35,082 bases of DNA from an uncultured Campylobacter sp. (GCF_937973075.1 NZ_CALBWL010000062.1:1-35082), one strand, 5' to 3'; positions 16,310 to 25,464 are shown, counted from the stretch's first letter. Notes: generated by a model from the letters alone, not told the origin. Numbers and translations are program-made.

Positions 16310-16802
16310 TATAGCGCTTTTGGTATTTAAGGATGCTTGCTTTGCCGCTGCGGCGGGGCTCGGGTTTGCGTATGCGTGCATGCCGCCTAAAAAGACGCTA
16401 GCCTTCTCGGCGCTGCTTGCGGCGGTAGCGCATTCGTGCAGGTTTTTGCTGATACAGAGCCAAATTTTTTCGATCGCCGCCGCGACGCTTTTTGCGTCGT
16501 TTCTGATCGGCGTTTTGGGAATGCTCTGCGCCAAGCGCCTCAAGGTGCCCGCAGAGATCATCGCCTTCCCCGCGCTGCTTCCGATGATACCTGGCATCTA
16601 CGCCTACAAGGCGGTTTTGGCGCTGTTTTCTTATATCAGAGCCGTGGGCGCAGAGCATAAACTCGCTCATCTTATCTCGTTTTTCGATAACGCCCTCGCC
16701 ACGATCTCGATCTCGCTGGCGCTAGGCACGGGCGTTTCAATAACGCTGCTAATTTTCTACGAGCAGTCCTTGATGATCACTCGCGGCGCAAGAGGTAAAT
16801 AA
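16302..16802 (+). CDS. Threonine/serine exporter small subunit, ThrE C-terminal type (DUF3815)
   Basis: 166 residues and about five membrane helices, with the family pattern KVPAEIIAFPALLPMIPGIY in the middle. In single-chain ThrE proteins this domain follows the DUF1212 domain; here it is encoded separately and overlaps the larger subunit, so the two should form one membrane transporter. The start ATG at 16302 is inside the end of the upstream gene. Confidence 0.87.
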   Translation: MFDIALLVFKDACFAAAAGLGFAYACMPPKKTLAFSALLAAVAHSCRFLLIQSQIFSIAAATLFASFLIGVLGMLCAKRLKVPAEIIAFPALLPMIPGIYAYKAVLALFSYIRAVGAEHKLAHLISFFDNALATISISLALGTGVSITLLIFYEQSLMITRGARGK

Positions 16803-16856
16803 CACTAAGCAAAAAATTTTAAGCAGGCGCGGCGGGTAAATTTTATAAATTCTATT

Positions 16857-17807
16857 TTATTGCTCTCGTTTTATCTCTTTGGTTTTTTCATCGTAATAAT
16901 ATCCTTGCTCCACACCCAGCAAATTATCTTTTATATCGTATTTATATGTATAATTTTCATCAAAAATACCTAGATAAAAAGCATACCGACTATATTTTCT
17001 ACCTTCTAACTCAAAAAATGCTTTATGCGGTTTTATATCTTTCTTTTTAAAGTTATATAAATTACAAAAGTTATCGTATTTTTTATCTATTAGGCTTACA
17101 TACATATCAAAAAATAGCATGTCGGTTGGAATAGAAAAAATTTTATCATTAGGATATTTGTGGTCGTATATTTTAGGATTAATTTCATTTAAAAATATTT
17201 TTTCCGTAAATAACATATCAAATACATGTTTATCATTTTCTAATCCGCTAAAATATAATTTGTATTTTAAATTTCCATCCGACAAGATTAAACTATTATT
17301 ATTTTCCCAGGGGTAAACAACTTCGCCTTTGAGCATGGATATATTTACAAAATCTTTGAAATTTGCTACGGCTTGTTTACCGTTGCAAGCCCTGTCTCCC
17401 AAACCCATAAAATATTCTAAATTTATATTGTCATCTATAATGAAAAATTCGCAAGCTTTATCTGGACGATTATTTCCACCGCATCTTTCCGCCAACCCGC
17501 TATAAAAATTATAAAATTCATCCTCTACTTTACCGTATTGTTTCTTTATTTTTCTTTCCATATCACGGAATTCCTCCGCTGAAATATTTATAGATTTATA
17601 GGTCTTTTTAAGCATACACTTTAACGCCCTATCTTTAAGCTGTATATCCGTAAGATTGCCATCCAGATTACATACCCATTCATATGGATCGGTTTCAATT
17701 TTTTCGGCTGAATTTGGGTATTTATACTCTGCAACAATCGAAATTATCACGCACAAAGCGTATATTATTATGATGAAAGCCAAGCACAGATAATATCTCG
17801 TTTTCAA
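16857..17807 (-). CDS. AT-rich membrane-anchored protein of unknown function
   Basis: 316 residues. The start is TTG (17805-17807) with TAGGAG upstream. One N-terminal helix (about 5-27, LCLAFIIIIYALCVIISIVA) acts as a membrane anchor or uncleaved signal. The rest is hydrophilic and aromatic-rich, with several Cys (WVCNLDG, LKCMLKK, ERCGG, KACEFF, RACNGK) that could form disulphides if periplasmic. No family is recognised. Base composition is much more AT-rich than the neighbours on both sides, and codons such as ATA and AAT dominate, which suggests acquisition from elsewhere. It is convergent with the exporter genes, with only 54 bases between. Confidence 0.75.
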   Translation of the reverse strand: MKTRYYLCLAFIIIIYALCVIISIVAEYKYPNSAEKIETDPYEWVCNLDGNLTDIQLKDRALKCMLKKTYKSINISAEEFRDMERKIKKQYGKVEDEFYNFYSGLAERCGGNNRPDKACEFFIIDDNINLEYFMGLGDRACNGKQAVANFKDFVNISMLKGEVVYPWENNNSLILSDGNLKYKLYFSGLENDKHVFDMLFTEKIFLNEINPKIYDHKYPNDKIFSIPTDMLFFDMYVSLIDKKYDNFCNLYNFKKKDIKPHKAFFELEGRKYSRYAFYLGIFDENYTYKYDIKDNLLGVEQGYYYDEKTKEIKREQ

Positions 17808-17992
17808 ATTTTGCTCCTAAAATTTTCCGCAATATACCTCACATAGACTTAATCCGCGATAATTTTAGAATGTCTCAAATATCATTAAATCGGGCTTTCG
17901 CTTGATCTACTCTAGCAAATTTCATCTCAATGCTTTGTAGGTATTGGGCTCTCTTGCTCCGCTCGTCGCACCTCTTTCCGCGAAGGTAAAAT

Positions 17993-19153
17993 TTAACTGA
18001 GCTTTCCCAGCTTAAACGCCCTTTTTGCCGTCATATAAAAGCCGCTAAAGATAAAAAGCGCCATGCAAAGCGAGACGAGCGACCATAAAATTTTACCCGC
18101 AAGCCCGAAAAAATACCCCGTGTGAAGCTGGTAGTTCGCGTCTTTAAACTCACCCACGGTGATACCGTCCGTTTGCTTCTGCTGCGCGACCTTTCCCTCC
18201 TTTAGCTTCACGCTCGCGCCTTTTGGACGGGCGGTAGCGGGCGCGTCGGGCTCATAATATCTGACGCCGATCTTATCTCCGACTGCGAGCATTAGGGTAA
18301 ATTCTTTATACTCTATGCCGCTTGATCTGAATATCTCATAAGCCCTCTGCGCGTCGCTAAATTTATACGTAGCGGGCTTTTTGACCTCCTCTTTAGCAGG
18401 TGCGGCGGCGTGATCTTTAGAAGTGGCGACTTTAGGCGCGCTAGCTTGCGGTAAATTTTGCGAGCTTACAAAAAGCTTCATCACCGCATCGTTATACCAG
18501 CCGTACGACCAGTTCAGCCCGGTTAAACAGATGAGAAGGTAAATTACCGCACCTAGCGAGCCTAGACTCGTGTGTAAATTGTAAAAAAGAGCGTATTTTT
18601 TGAGTTTAAAATTTGGCTTTATCGCCTCGATAAATTTACGCCTAAGCCTTGGGAAATGCAGCCAGACGCCGCTTATTACGAGCAGTATCATCGCCACGAC
18701 GCTCGCGCCTACGATCTGTTTGCCGATCTCGGCTGCGGTTTTATTGCCGCTTAGCGCTAGGCCCAAATTTCGATGCAGCGCCATCACCGTTAGCACAAAG
18801 CCCGTGCCGCGATCCTTGCCGATGATCTGCGCGGTGTACGGATCGACCAGATACGCGTCATTTCTGTTTGCGTAAATGACGAAGGCTTCGTCATCGCTTT
18901 TGGGCACGACGAGCCTTACGGGCTGCTTAGCGCCTGTTTGCTCGCTAAAGCTTTGCAGGATTTTCTCAACGCTTTGCATTTCGCCCGTTTTTTCGACCTT
19001 CTTAGAGCCCGCGTTTATTAGCGCCTCAAACTCGTGCTGATACGACAAAATCGCGCCCGTAACGCCAATGATAAGCAGCGGGATAGAAAAAACGATCGAC
19101 AAAACAAGATGGACGTTAAACAAAATTTTATTACGCTTCAAAAGCGAGCTCAT
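17993..19153 (-). CDS. PepSY-associated transmembrane protein (PiuB-like)
   Basis: 386 residues. Four membrane helices at about 13-36, 147-167, 190-212 and 355-378 flank two periplasmic PepSY-type regions. Landmarks are HLVLSIVFSIPLLIIGVTGA at the first helix, AYLVDPYTAQIIG, LHRNLGLAL, FYNLHTSLGSLGAVIYLLIC and the C-terminal YQLHTGYFFGLAGKILW. The histidines near the helices are the family's candidate haem ligands. Members are commonly linked to siderophore or iron uptake, some as ferric reductases. A Fur-box-like site lies upstream, consistent with iron repression. The start is ATG with AAGGATC upstream. The exact reaction is inferred. Confidence 0.85.
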   Translation of the reverse strand: MSSLLKRNKILFNVHLVLSIVFSIPLLIIGVTGAILSYQHEFEALINAGSKKVEKTGEMQSVEKILQSFSEQTGAKQPVRLVVPKSDDEAFVIYANRNDAYLVDPYTAQIIGKDRGTGFVLTVMALHRNLGLALSGNKTAAEIGKQIVGASVVAMILLVISGVWLHFPRLRRKFIEAIKPNFKLKKYALFYNLHTSLGSLGAVIYLLICLTGLNWSYGWYNDAVMKLFVSSQNLPQASAPKVATSKDHAAAPAKEEVKKPATYKFSDAQRAYEIFRSSGIEYKEFTLMLAVGDKIGVRYYEPDAPATARPKGASVKLKEGKVAQQKQTDGITVGEFKDANYQLHTGYFFGLAGKILWSLVSLCMALFIFSGFYMTAKRAFKLGKLS

Positions 19154-19202
19154 TGTAGATCCTTGCGAGATAAATTTAATCTTTATTTGATTGAGGCTCG
19201 CA

Positions 19203-19208
19203 ATTATA
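19203..19208 (-). promoter_or_regulatory. -10 element upstream of the PepSY gene
   Basis: TATAAT read on the minus strand, about 50 bases before the ATG. The Fur-box-like site lies just upstream of it. Confidence 0.5.
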
Positions 19209-19223
19209 TTGTGCGATTTTAAA

Positions 19224-19244
19224 TATTTAGATAATTATCATTAA
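19224..19244. promoter_or_regulatory. fur box: Fur-box-like operator
   Basis: TTTAGATAATTATCATTAA contains GATAATTATC, a palindrome close to the Fur consensus repeat GATAAT. It sits beside a TATAAT element, where Fur binding would block transcription of the PepSY membrane-protein gene when iron is plentiful. Confidence 0.6.
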
Positions 19245-19505
19245 GACTTAGGTCGCAAAATTTTAAGGCGCGTTATTGCATAGCAAGAGCGCTTGAGTAC
19301 CTCGCGCAATGTCATAAACTGCATATTTCAGAATATCAAAGCTAAAAATTTAATCCGCCTTTCGCGCGGCAAGATCGCGCTAGCAAGGTAAAATTCTAAA
19401 CGCGGTTTATAAAAAGCGCACTCAAAATCTCGTAAATTTAGAAATTTTGCGCTAAAATTGCCAAAGACGCTAGCTTGCGCAATCCAAAAAAACGAGGTCA
19501 TTATT

Positions 19506-20201
19506 ATGTCGCAAAGTATAGTCGAGTTTGCTACGATAATCCTTTATGTTATGATAGGCTTTTGCCTTCTTGTTTCATTGCTTCAGACAAACAGATCGTA
19601 TAAATTAGTGTATCGCGGGACATTATTTATCCCAACCGATCCGCTTTTAAAGATACCTATGTTTATAATATGCCTAAGCTTCGGTGTAGTCACTCTATCC
19701 AGCCCGAACGTAGCAAAACACAACGGCAAGCCGATACCTTGCTTTTACACCCACGATAAAGTTTGCTCGCAAGAGTACAAAGCGGCGGGCATAAATTTAA
19801 GATGCTTCGAAGAAGGCGATCCCAGATGCGTGGATGGGTATCTGCAAATAAGCGAGCCCAGACTAATACTTAGCAAAATCGGATCGGTCTGCGTCATAAT
19901 TTTTTCATTTATCGTGCTAATTCAAAAAGGAATCAGAATAGATAAAAGCGGCATCTGCAAGGAATGGGAGGTTCTGCCGTTTAGGCACACGGAAAAGATA
20001 TACTTTGATGAGATGAACTACGCCACATGGTTTATAAGAGGCGTAAAAATAATCAGCATACGAGGCAAAATTAGCGGCGTTAAATTCGGGGCGGGATATT
20101 TGTATGCACAAAAGGATATAGATTTTTTGCAAAATTTTATATTAGAAAAGCTAGCTGAAATTTCAAAAGCTAAAGCAAGCGAGCAAAATGCACGGGCTTA
20201 A
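19506..20201 (+). CDS. Membrane protein, first of a tandem paralogous pair
   Basis: 231 residues from the ATG at 19506 (GAGG a few bases upstream; an in-frame TTG at 19458 would add 16 unlikely residues). Helices at about 8-29, 50-70 and 120-143 are followed by a C-terminal soluble part. The loop has CFYTHDKVCSQ and CFEEGDPRCVDGYLQ, and the C-terminal part has KGIRIDKSGICKEWEVLPF and YAQKDIDFLQ. The next gene has the same plan (CFDTNDPLCVGGYIQ, KGVIIDSRTVRKEWRFLSF, YAQQDIKFIE), so the two are diverged duplicates. The family is not recognised; the arrangement recalls PH-like membrane proteins, but this is a guess. Confidence 0.75.
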   Translation: MSQSIVEFATIILYVMIGFCLLVSLLQTNRSYKLVYRGTLFIPTDPLLKIPMFIICLSFGVVTLSSPNVAKHNGKPIPCFYTHDKVCSQEYKAAGINLRCFEEGDPRCVDGYLQISEPRLILSKIGSVCVIIFSFIVLIQKGIRIDKSGICKEWEVLPFRHTEKIYFDEMNYATWFIRGVKIISIRGKISGVKFGAGYLYAQKDIDFLQNFILEKLAEISKAKASEQNARA

Positions 20202-20252
20202 TTTAACGCTAAAAATATCTAAATTTAAGGCGGCAGCATAATATTTTTATAT

Positions 20253-20888
20253 TTGGTAGTCGGCATAAATCTTTTACTGCTTGGACTTGCCATTTTAAAA
20301 AGCATGGTTTTTAAAAGCAAGGCCTCTTATAAAACCGTGCAAAAGGGCGCCTGGCTCATACCTCCTAGCCCCATAGCAAAAACTATCCTTATCGTGCTGT
20401 TTTTATCCTGGGGCTCGCTGGTAGCGTTTGACGAGCCTTGGATAAAAACAACAAGAGGCGGAGGTAAAGTTGCATGCTTTGATACAAATGACCCTTTATG
20501 CGTAGGCGGGTATATACAAAGAGGCGGCGGCGAGACCGCACTCGTGATCGTGATGGGTCTTGCAATGATGCTAATTGCCATACTGCCGTTATCTGAAAAG
20601 GGCGTCATCATAGACAGCCGCACCGTAAGGAAAGAGTGGAGATTTTTATCGTTTAAATTTAGCACAAAGATCGATATAGAAAACGCCCTTACGGAGAAAG
20701 GGATGAGGGGTGAGATGCCGATTTTGATAGTAGAAGACAGGCAAAGCGGCAAAAATTTTACGCTCTCATTCCCATACGCACAGCAAGATATCAAATTTAT
20801 CGAAGCAGAGATAAGAAAGAGGCGCTATAAGATGATGAAATCAAAAGAGACAAGAGCCCCCTTAAATCCACGCTCAAAAAAACTATAA
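20253..20888 (+). CDS. Membrane protein, second of the tandem paralogous pair
   Basis: 211 residues from a TTG at 20253. AAGG lies 25 bases upstream, so translation may really begin near 20241 at a weak codon: aligned with its paralogue, the first helix looks about five residues short. There are three hydrophobic segments (about 2-18, 42-62, 95-113), a Cys-containing loop (CFDTNDPLCVGGYIQ), then a basic C-terminal domain ending RKRRYKMMKSKE. It lies 51 bases after its paralogue, in the same direction. Function is unknown. Confidence 0.72.
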   Translation: MVVGINLLLLGLAILKSMVFKSKASYKTVQKGAWLIPPSPIAKTILIVLFLSWGSLVAFDEPWIKTTRGGGKVACFDTNDPLCVGGYIQRGGGETALVIVMGLAMMLIAILPLSEKGVIIDSRTVRKEWRFLSFKFSTKIDIENALTEKGMRGEMPILIVEDRQSGKNFTLSFPYAQQDIKFIEAEIRKRRYKMMKSKETRAPLNPRSKKL

Positions 20889-21286
20889 GCTTAAAAAGCG
20901 CGAATGAGCGCGCAAACATAGAAATTCCAAAAAACGACAAAGAGGGCGCGGGCGATTAAATTTTAAATTTAGCCACGCGCGAGTAGCAGCTATAAAAATT
21001 TACGCGTAGCAAAGCGGCGCAATGATCGCGCGAGTAGCAGCTGTAAATTTATGATAAGTTGCGGCGAAGCGGCGGCAACAAGTGCGCGAACAAGTGCGCG
21101 CAAGCCCAAAAAGATGAGCCCAATGCAAACCAAAAAGATGAGCCGAAAGCTTAAAACGAGCCGGGCGCTTAAAATTTAGCTCGCGATTTTAAAATCCGAA
21201 ATTCCAAATCGCTACGTCAAAATTTAGCCTATTTTTTACCTAAAATTTCGTAAAATTACCACTTTAAATTTTCAAAAAGGACGCAG
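20889..21286. other. Non-coding gap with short paired repeats
   Basis: No convincing ORF. Several words occur exactly twice: CGCGCGAGTAGCAGCT-type (about 20977 and 21028), AACAAGTGCGCG (about 21077 and 21089) and CCAAAAAGATGAGCC (about 21106 and 21130). The right end holds the likely promoter of the EamA gene (TAAAAT at 21251-21256) and its ribosome site AAAAAGGACG. Confidence 0.5.
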
Positions 21287-22180
21287 ATGAATAAAAGTTT
21301 GGAATTCAGAGCCGACATCGGGATGATCTTCGTAGCGATCGCTTTTGGGCTCGGATATCTGCCCACCTCGCAGGCGCTTGCGAGCAACAACGTCTTCGTA
21401 CTGCTATTTTGGCGCTTTTTCGCCGCGAGCATCATCGCAGGCGCGATATTTTTCCCGAAGCTCAAAGCCATAACTTCGCGCGAGATCAAGCACGGCGCGG
21501 TGCTTAGCCTGTTTTTATTCGCAGGTTTTACGTCGCAGACCTTCGCTTTTAAATTTGCGCAAAGCTCCTCCGTGGCGTTCATCATCGGCCTAAACGTCGC
21601 GCTCGTGCCCTTCATCGCCGCGGCGCTGTTTAGGCATAAAATTTTCTCCTACGCCTACGCGGGCATCGCGCTTGCGATCGCTGGGCTCTATCTCATCGGC
21701 GACACGCAGCTAGGTCTCGGCAAGGGCGAAGCGCTGGCGCTAGTCTGCGCGTGCGCGTATTCGTTTCACATCGTGCTGACCAACCGCTTCGTGCAAAGCT
21801 GCGACGTAGCGGGCATAGCCTACGTACAGATACTCTGCCTAAGCGTGCTTTGCTGCTTTGCGACGATCTTTTTTGAAAGAGTCAGCATCGTGCCGGTGAT
21901 AGATAGAAGCTTTTTCGTCGCGATGGCGGTGATCTGCCTGCTGGGAACGGTTTTTGGCTTTTTTGCGCAAGCCTTGATGCAAAAATACACGACGCCCGTA
22001 AAAACCGCTCTATTTTTCACGCTCGAGCCCGTAACGGCGGGCATTATGGGCGTATTCGTGGGCGGCGAAAGGCTAAGCGCGATGCAAATTTTAGGCGCGG
22101 CGCTCATCCTCGCAGGCGTTTTGATAAGCGAGATCGGAAGCTACCTCAGCGCGAAACGGAGCAGATCCGCAGACGTTTGA
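21287..22180 (+). CDS. EamA/DMT-family transporter
   Basis: 297 residues in ten predicted membrane helices, arranged as two five-helix EamA repeats (about 9-140 and 150-290). Family features are LLFWRFFAASIIAG in the first repeat and PVKTALFFTLEPVTAGIMGVFVGGERLS in the second. DMT proteins export or import small metabolites such as amino acids; substrate cannot be read from the sequence. The start is ATG with AAAAAGGACGC upstream and a TAAAAT element 31 bases before the ATG. It stands alone between gaps. Confidence 0.9.
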   Translation: MNKSLEFRADIGMIFVAIAFGLGYLPTSQALASNNVFVLLFWRFFAASIIAGAIFFPKLKAITSREIKHGAVLSLFLFAGFTSQTFAFKFAQSSSVAFIIGLNVALVPFIAAALFRHKIFSYAYAGIALAIAGLYLIGDTQLGLGKGEALALVCACAYSFHIVLTNRFVQSCDVAGIAYVQILCLSVLCCFATIFFERVSIVPVIDRSFFVAMAVICLLGTVFGFFAQALMQKYTTPVKTALFFTLEPVTAGIMGVFVGGERLSAMQILGAALILAGVLISEIGSYLSAKRSRSADV

Positions 22181-22184
22181 TTTG

Positions 22185-22223
22185 CGGCGCCATAAATTCT
22201 ATGCCACGTGGAATTTTGCGCCG
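22185..22223. terminator. Inverted repeat after the EamA gene
   Basis: CGGCGCCATAAATTC at 22185-22199 pairs with GAATTTTGCGCCG at 22211-22223 with a small bulge. It starts five bases after the stop codon. The following run is TAAAATT rather than pure T, so it is only terminator-like. The rest of the gap to 22383 is AAATTTTA-rich and ends in the ribosome site of the vWA gene. Confidence 0.4.
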
Positions 22224-22383
22224 TAAAATTCCGTGCTGCATAAAATTCTGCGTCTTAAAATTCTGCGACGAAATTTCGTCTTAAAATTTTACGAAATGGA
22301 GCCGAGCAGCGAAGTTTTGCGATAAATTTCATCACTTAAGCGATACAATAGTAAAATAATAAAATTTTAACAAAGGAGCCCCT

Positions 22384-23097
22384 ATGAAAAAAATCATCCT
22401 TCTTGTAGCCGCGCTTGCGGGCATAATGTTTGCCAAAAGTGTAGAACTCGCCACACCGCCCGATCATAAAGACGGCGTAAACCACCTGGAATTGGTGCTG
22501 ATCCTAGATAAATCGGGCTCGATGAGCGGGCTTGAGAGCGATACGATCGGCGGATTTAACTCGATGATAGAAAAGGAGCGCAAAGAGGGCATCGACGCCA
22601 GCGTCACGACCGTGCTTTTCGATACGAAATTTAACGTCATCCACGACCGCACGCCGCTTGCGAAGGTCGAAAATCTAACGTCCAAGGAGTACTACGCCGG
22701 CGGCAATACCGCGCTACTGGACGCGATTGGCAGCACGATAACGCGTATCGAGCGCGTGCCTGACATCTATGCAAAAAGCAATCGCGTGCTTTTCGTCATC
22801 ATCACCGACGGGATGGAGAACTCAAGCCGCGAATACTCCAAAGCGCAGATCAAAAAGATGATTAGCGACAAGCAGGAAAAATACGACTGGGAGTTTATCT
22901 TTTTAGGCGCTAATATCGACGCCGCAAGCGAAGCGCAAAGCATCGGCATCAAACGCGAAAACGCCCTAAAATACGAGAATTCCAAAGAGGGCGTGAGTAA
23001 AAATTTCGAAGCAGCAGCCGAGATATCCAAAGACGTGGCGACCGATAATAAAGCAAACTCGAAATGGCGCGACAAGGTGCTTCAGGACAAAAAATAG
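22384..23097 (+). CDS. Secreted von Willebrand factor A domain protein
   Basis: 237 residues. A signal peptide (1-17, cut near FAKSVE) is followed directly by a vWA domain. The metal-ion adhesion site is complete: DKSGS at 42-46, Thr in GGNTALLDAIGS, and Asp in FVIITDGMENSS. The fold ends near residue 195, and the tail is Lys/Asp-rich. Such domains bind protein ligands through a divalent metal. The sequence resembles the stand-alone vWA proteins related to TerY or phage-associated types, here exported to the periplasm or beyond. The start is ATG with AAAGGAG upstream. It has no operon partner, so the ligand is unknown. Confidence 0.88.
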   Translation: MKKIILLVAALAGIMFAKSVELATPPDHKDGVNHLELVLILDKSGSMSGLESDTIGGFNSMIEKERKEGIDASVTTVLFDTKFNVIHDRTPLAKVENLTSKEYYAGGNTALLDAIGSTITRIERVPDIYAKSNRVLFVIITDGMENSSREYSKAQIKKMISDKQEKYDWEFIFLGANIDAASEAQSIGIKRENALKYENSKEGVSKNFEAAAEISKDVATDNKANSKWRDKVLQDKK

Positions 23098-23740
23098 CAA
23101 ATCGCGAGGCGCACTAAAATTAAGTGTCGCTGCGGAAACGAGCGGCGGCGTGAAAATAGGCAGCGATGTGCAGCGCGCGGCGCAAAACGAGCTTTAGCAA
23201 AAAACGCGGGCGGCGGTGCAAACGAGTTGTGGCGCTAAATATTCAGCGCGAAAACACGGGCGACGGCGCGAAAACAGATAGTGCGCCAGGTCGCTTGCCA
23301 AAAAATTTAATGCGAATATGTGCCGCAAGAAAAACAGGCGCGCAAGGAATAAAAACAGCGTGAAGCGGAGCCGAAAACTCCGTGAGCCTAGCAATATGGC
23401 GCGCATATTGATTTTCACTCGGCGCATTTTAGAATTTTATTTTGATTTTTTCATGCGGCGCGCGGTATTGCTTTTACCGGCGCTGCTTTGTGCGGCGCGG
23501 AAACGCAAATCTACTCGCCAAATTCAGACGTCTCGCGCATGGCGCCGATTTACGGCGAGCAAACCGCTATTTCGCAGACGAAGCTAAATTTACGGCGCGC
23601 AAATTCCGCTTTTTGCAAGTGACAGGTAAATTTCGCCCTTTGCAAGCGGCGCTAAATTTTAAAATTTCGCCGCCGCAAAACGAGTGCAGTCACTAAGCGC
23701 GGCTGCATAAAATTTCGTAAATTTAACAAGGAGGAAGCTT
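23098..23740. other. Long non-coding gap, GC-rich degenerate sequence
   Basis: Open frames here are Arg/Ala-rich in every frame and look like chance openings in GCGCGAAAAC-type repetitive DNA (for example CACGGGCGACGGCGCGAAAA, with a looser relative about 60 bases before it). I see no domain remnants. The last 20 bases carry the AAGGAGG ribosome site of the next gene. Confidence 0.5.
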
Positions 23741-24887
23741 ATGAGGGTATCGGAGATCGACACGCCGGCGTTGCTGATTGATCGCGAAATCGTGCTTCGC
23801 AACCTGCAAAAGATGCAAAGCTATGCGGACGCCGCAGGCGTGAGCCTGCGCCCGCACACCAAAACGCACAAAATGCCCTATTTCGCGAAGCTGCAAAAAA
23901 GCATCGGCGCTGCTGGCATCACGGTCGCCAAAACGGGCGAGGCCGAAATCATGGCGGCAAACGGGCTGAAAGATATATTTATTGCAAACGAGATCGTGGG
24001 CGAGCTGAAATTTCAGCGCATCATCGCGCTTTTGCGTGCGGGGATAAACTTAAGCTTCGGCGCGGATAGCATAGAGCAGGCGAGCCTGATAGAGCGCGCC
24101 TTTGAGCATAGCGGCACAAAGGCCTGCGTGCTTACCGAGATCGAAGTGGGCGAAAACCGCTCGGGCTTCGTGGAAAAGCAGGATTTCGCGGCGTTTATAA
24201 AATTTATAAAAGGCTGCAAAAATATCGAATTCCGCGGCGTGTTCTCCCACGACGGCTCAGCCGCGCCGATGCCTGCACCTGTTCTCCCACGACGGCCACT
24301 CCTACAAGGCTGCCGATAAAAGCGAGTGCGAGCGCATCCACCTAGCCGCGCAGCGCCGCACGCTGGAGTTTGCAGATATCGCGCGCGAGCTAGCTCTGCC
24401 TGCACGCGTCGTTAGTATCGGCTCGACGCCATCGCTCATCAACGATTTTGAAATTTTAAAGGGCGTCACCGAGATCCGCCCGGGCACCTATATCTTTATG
24501 GACGCCTCGCAGGCGCAGGCTTGCGGCGATTACTCGATGAATGCGGCGAGTATCCTTACGACTGTCATCAGCAGGCCTACGGCGGATCGCATCATCACCG
24601 ACGTCGGCGCCAAGGGGCTCACGCAGCAAAGACGCACCGAGGGCTTCACCGCCACGCCCGGACTCGGGCGTATAAAGGGCACGGATGTGTGGATAAATGG
24701 CGTTTACGACGAGCATGCGATCATCTACGACAGAGCGCTGCGAGACGCCGTGCGCGTGGGCGATCGACTCGAAATTTATCCGAACCACATCTGCCCCGTC
24801 GTAAATTTGCACGAGTTCGCCTATCTCGTTAGCGGCGGCGAGATCGTAGAAAAAATCCCCGTGCTATGCAGAGGCAAGCTGCAATAA
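23741..24887 (+). pseudogene. D-threonine aldolase / alanine racemase-N family enzyme, frameshifted by a 40-bp insertion
   Basis: The first 172 codons (to about 24256) encode the N-terminal part of a PLP barrel enzyme: DTPALLIDREIVLRNLQKMQ, the PLP-lysine region LRPHTKTHKMPYF, and EIEVGENRSGF. After GVFSHDG the frame is lost. The remainder continues in the +1 frame to 24887 (HSYKAADKSECERIHLAAQR, then RPGTYIFMDASQ, RIITDVGAKGL, PNHICPVVNLHEF). His and Cys in PNHICP are the family's metal ligands. Removing exactly 40 bases (24241-24280 or the equivalent) joins the halves into a normal enzyme of about 368 residues. The ribosome site AAGGAGG is strong. The family cleaves D-threonine or dehydrates D-serine; substrate is not determined. 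As written it is inactive unless the copy number reverts or the insertion is an assembly error. Confidence 0.88.
24241..24296 (+). repeat. 16-bp direct repeat with a 40-bp period that breaks the aldolase gene
   Basis: GTTCTCCCACGACGGC is at 24241-24256 and again at 24281-24296. Between them are 24 bases (24257-24280) not needed by the protein. The insertion is 40 bases, which is not a multiple of three. Confidence 0.92.
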
Positions 24888-25023
24888 GCGGGGAATTTAG
24901 AGGCGAGATAAAATTTAGCCTCTAATCTAGGGCGCGGCCAAATTTAAGGCGCGAATTTATCGCCGCTCAGGCTGCGGCGCAAAGCGCGCCGAATTTGACT
25001 ACGAAATTTAACGAAAGGCAAAA

Positions 25024-25464
25024 ATGAGACTTTGGACGATAAGCTTTAAATATCTCGACGCAAAGGGGCTTGTAGCGCTTTGGCGGGAGGCGCTGCTAGC
25101 TAAAAACGTGCTGGCTGGGCTTACTAAGGGCTACAAAAACCACCCACAGCTCGACCGCTTTTACGCGCACGAAAACGCGCTAGAGGCGATAAATGCGTAT
25201 CTAGCGGAGGTTTACGCGCAGGCTTGCGCTCGCGGGTATAAATTTGACGCGGCAAAAGTGGGCGAATTTGACGAGCGAAATTTAGCCAAAATAGCCGTCT
25301 CTCGCGGGCAGATAGAGTATGAGTTCGCCTTTTTGCAAGAGAAGCTAAAATCGCGCGACGTCAAGGCTTACGAGCGAAATTTAGGTGTAAAAAATATAGA
25401 AATCGCAGGCGTTTTTGAGGAGGTTGCAGGCGGGATTGAGCCGTGGGAGAAGGTTAAAATTTAG
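25024..25464 (+). CDS. Pyrimidine dimer DNA glycosylase/endonuclease V family protein
   Basis: 146 residues. The N-terminal signature MRLWTISFKYLDAKGLVALW with TKGYKNHPQLDRF is the Pyr_excise family (T4 DenV relatives), whose members cut at UV-induced cyclobutane dimers through a glycosylase/AP-lyase mechanism. The rest is helical, with YEFAFLQEKLKSRD and a C-terminal GGIEPWEKV. The length is typical. The start is ATG with GAAAGG upstream. The gene stands alone. The exact lesion is inferred from the family; some bacterial members are uncharacterised. Confidence 0.85.
   Translation: MRLWTISFKYLDAKGLVALWREALLAKNVLAGLTKGYKNHPQLDRFYAHENALEAINAYLAEVYAQACARGYKFDAAKVGEFDERNLAKIAVSRGQIEYEFAFLQEKLKSRDVKAYERNLGVKNIEIAGVFEEVAGGIEPWEKVKI

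Noticed and set aside
23166..23696. Several short Arg-rich plus-strand frames in the 23-kb gap
   Set aside because: They overlap one another in different frames, have no ribosome sites and are explained by GC-rich repetitive DNA.
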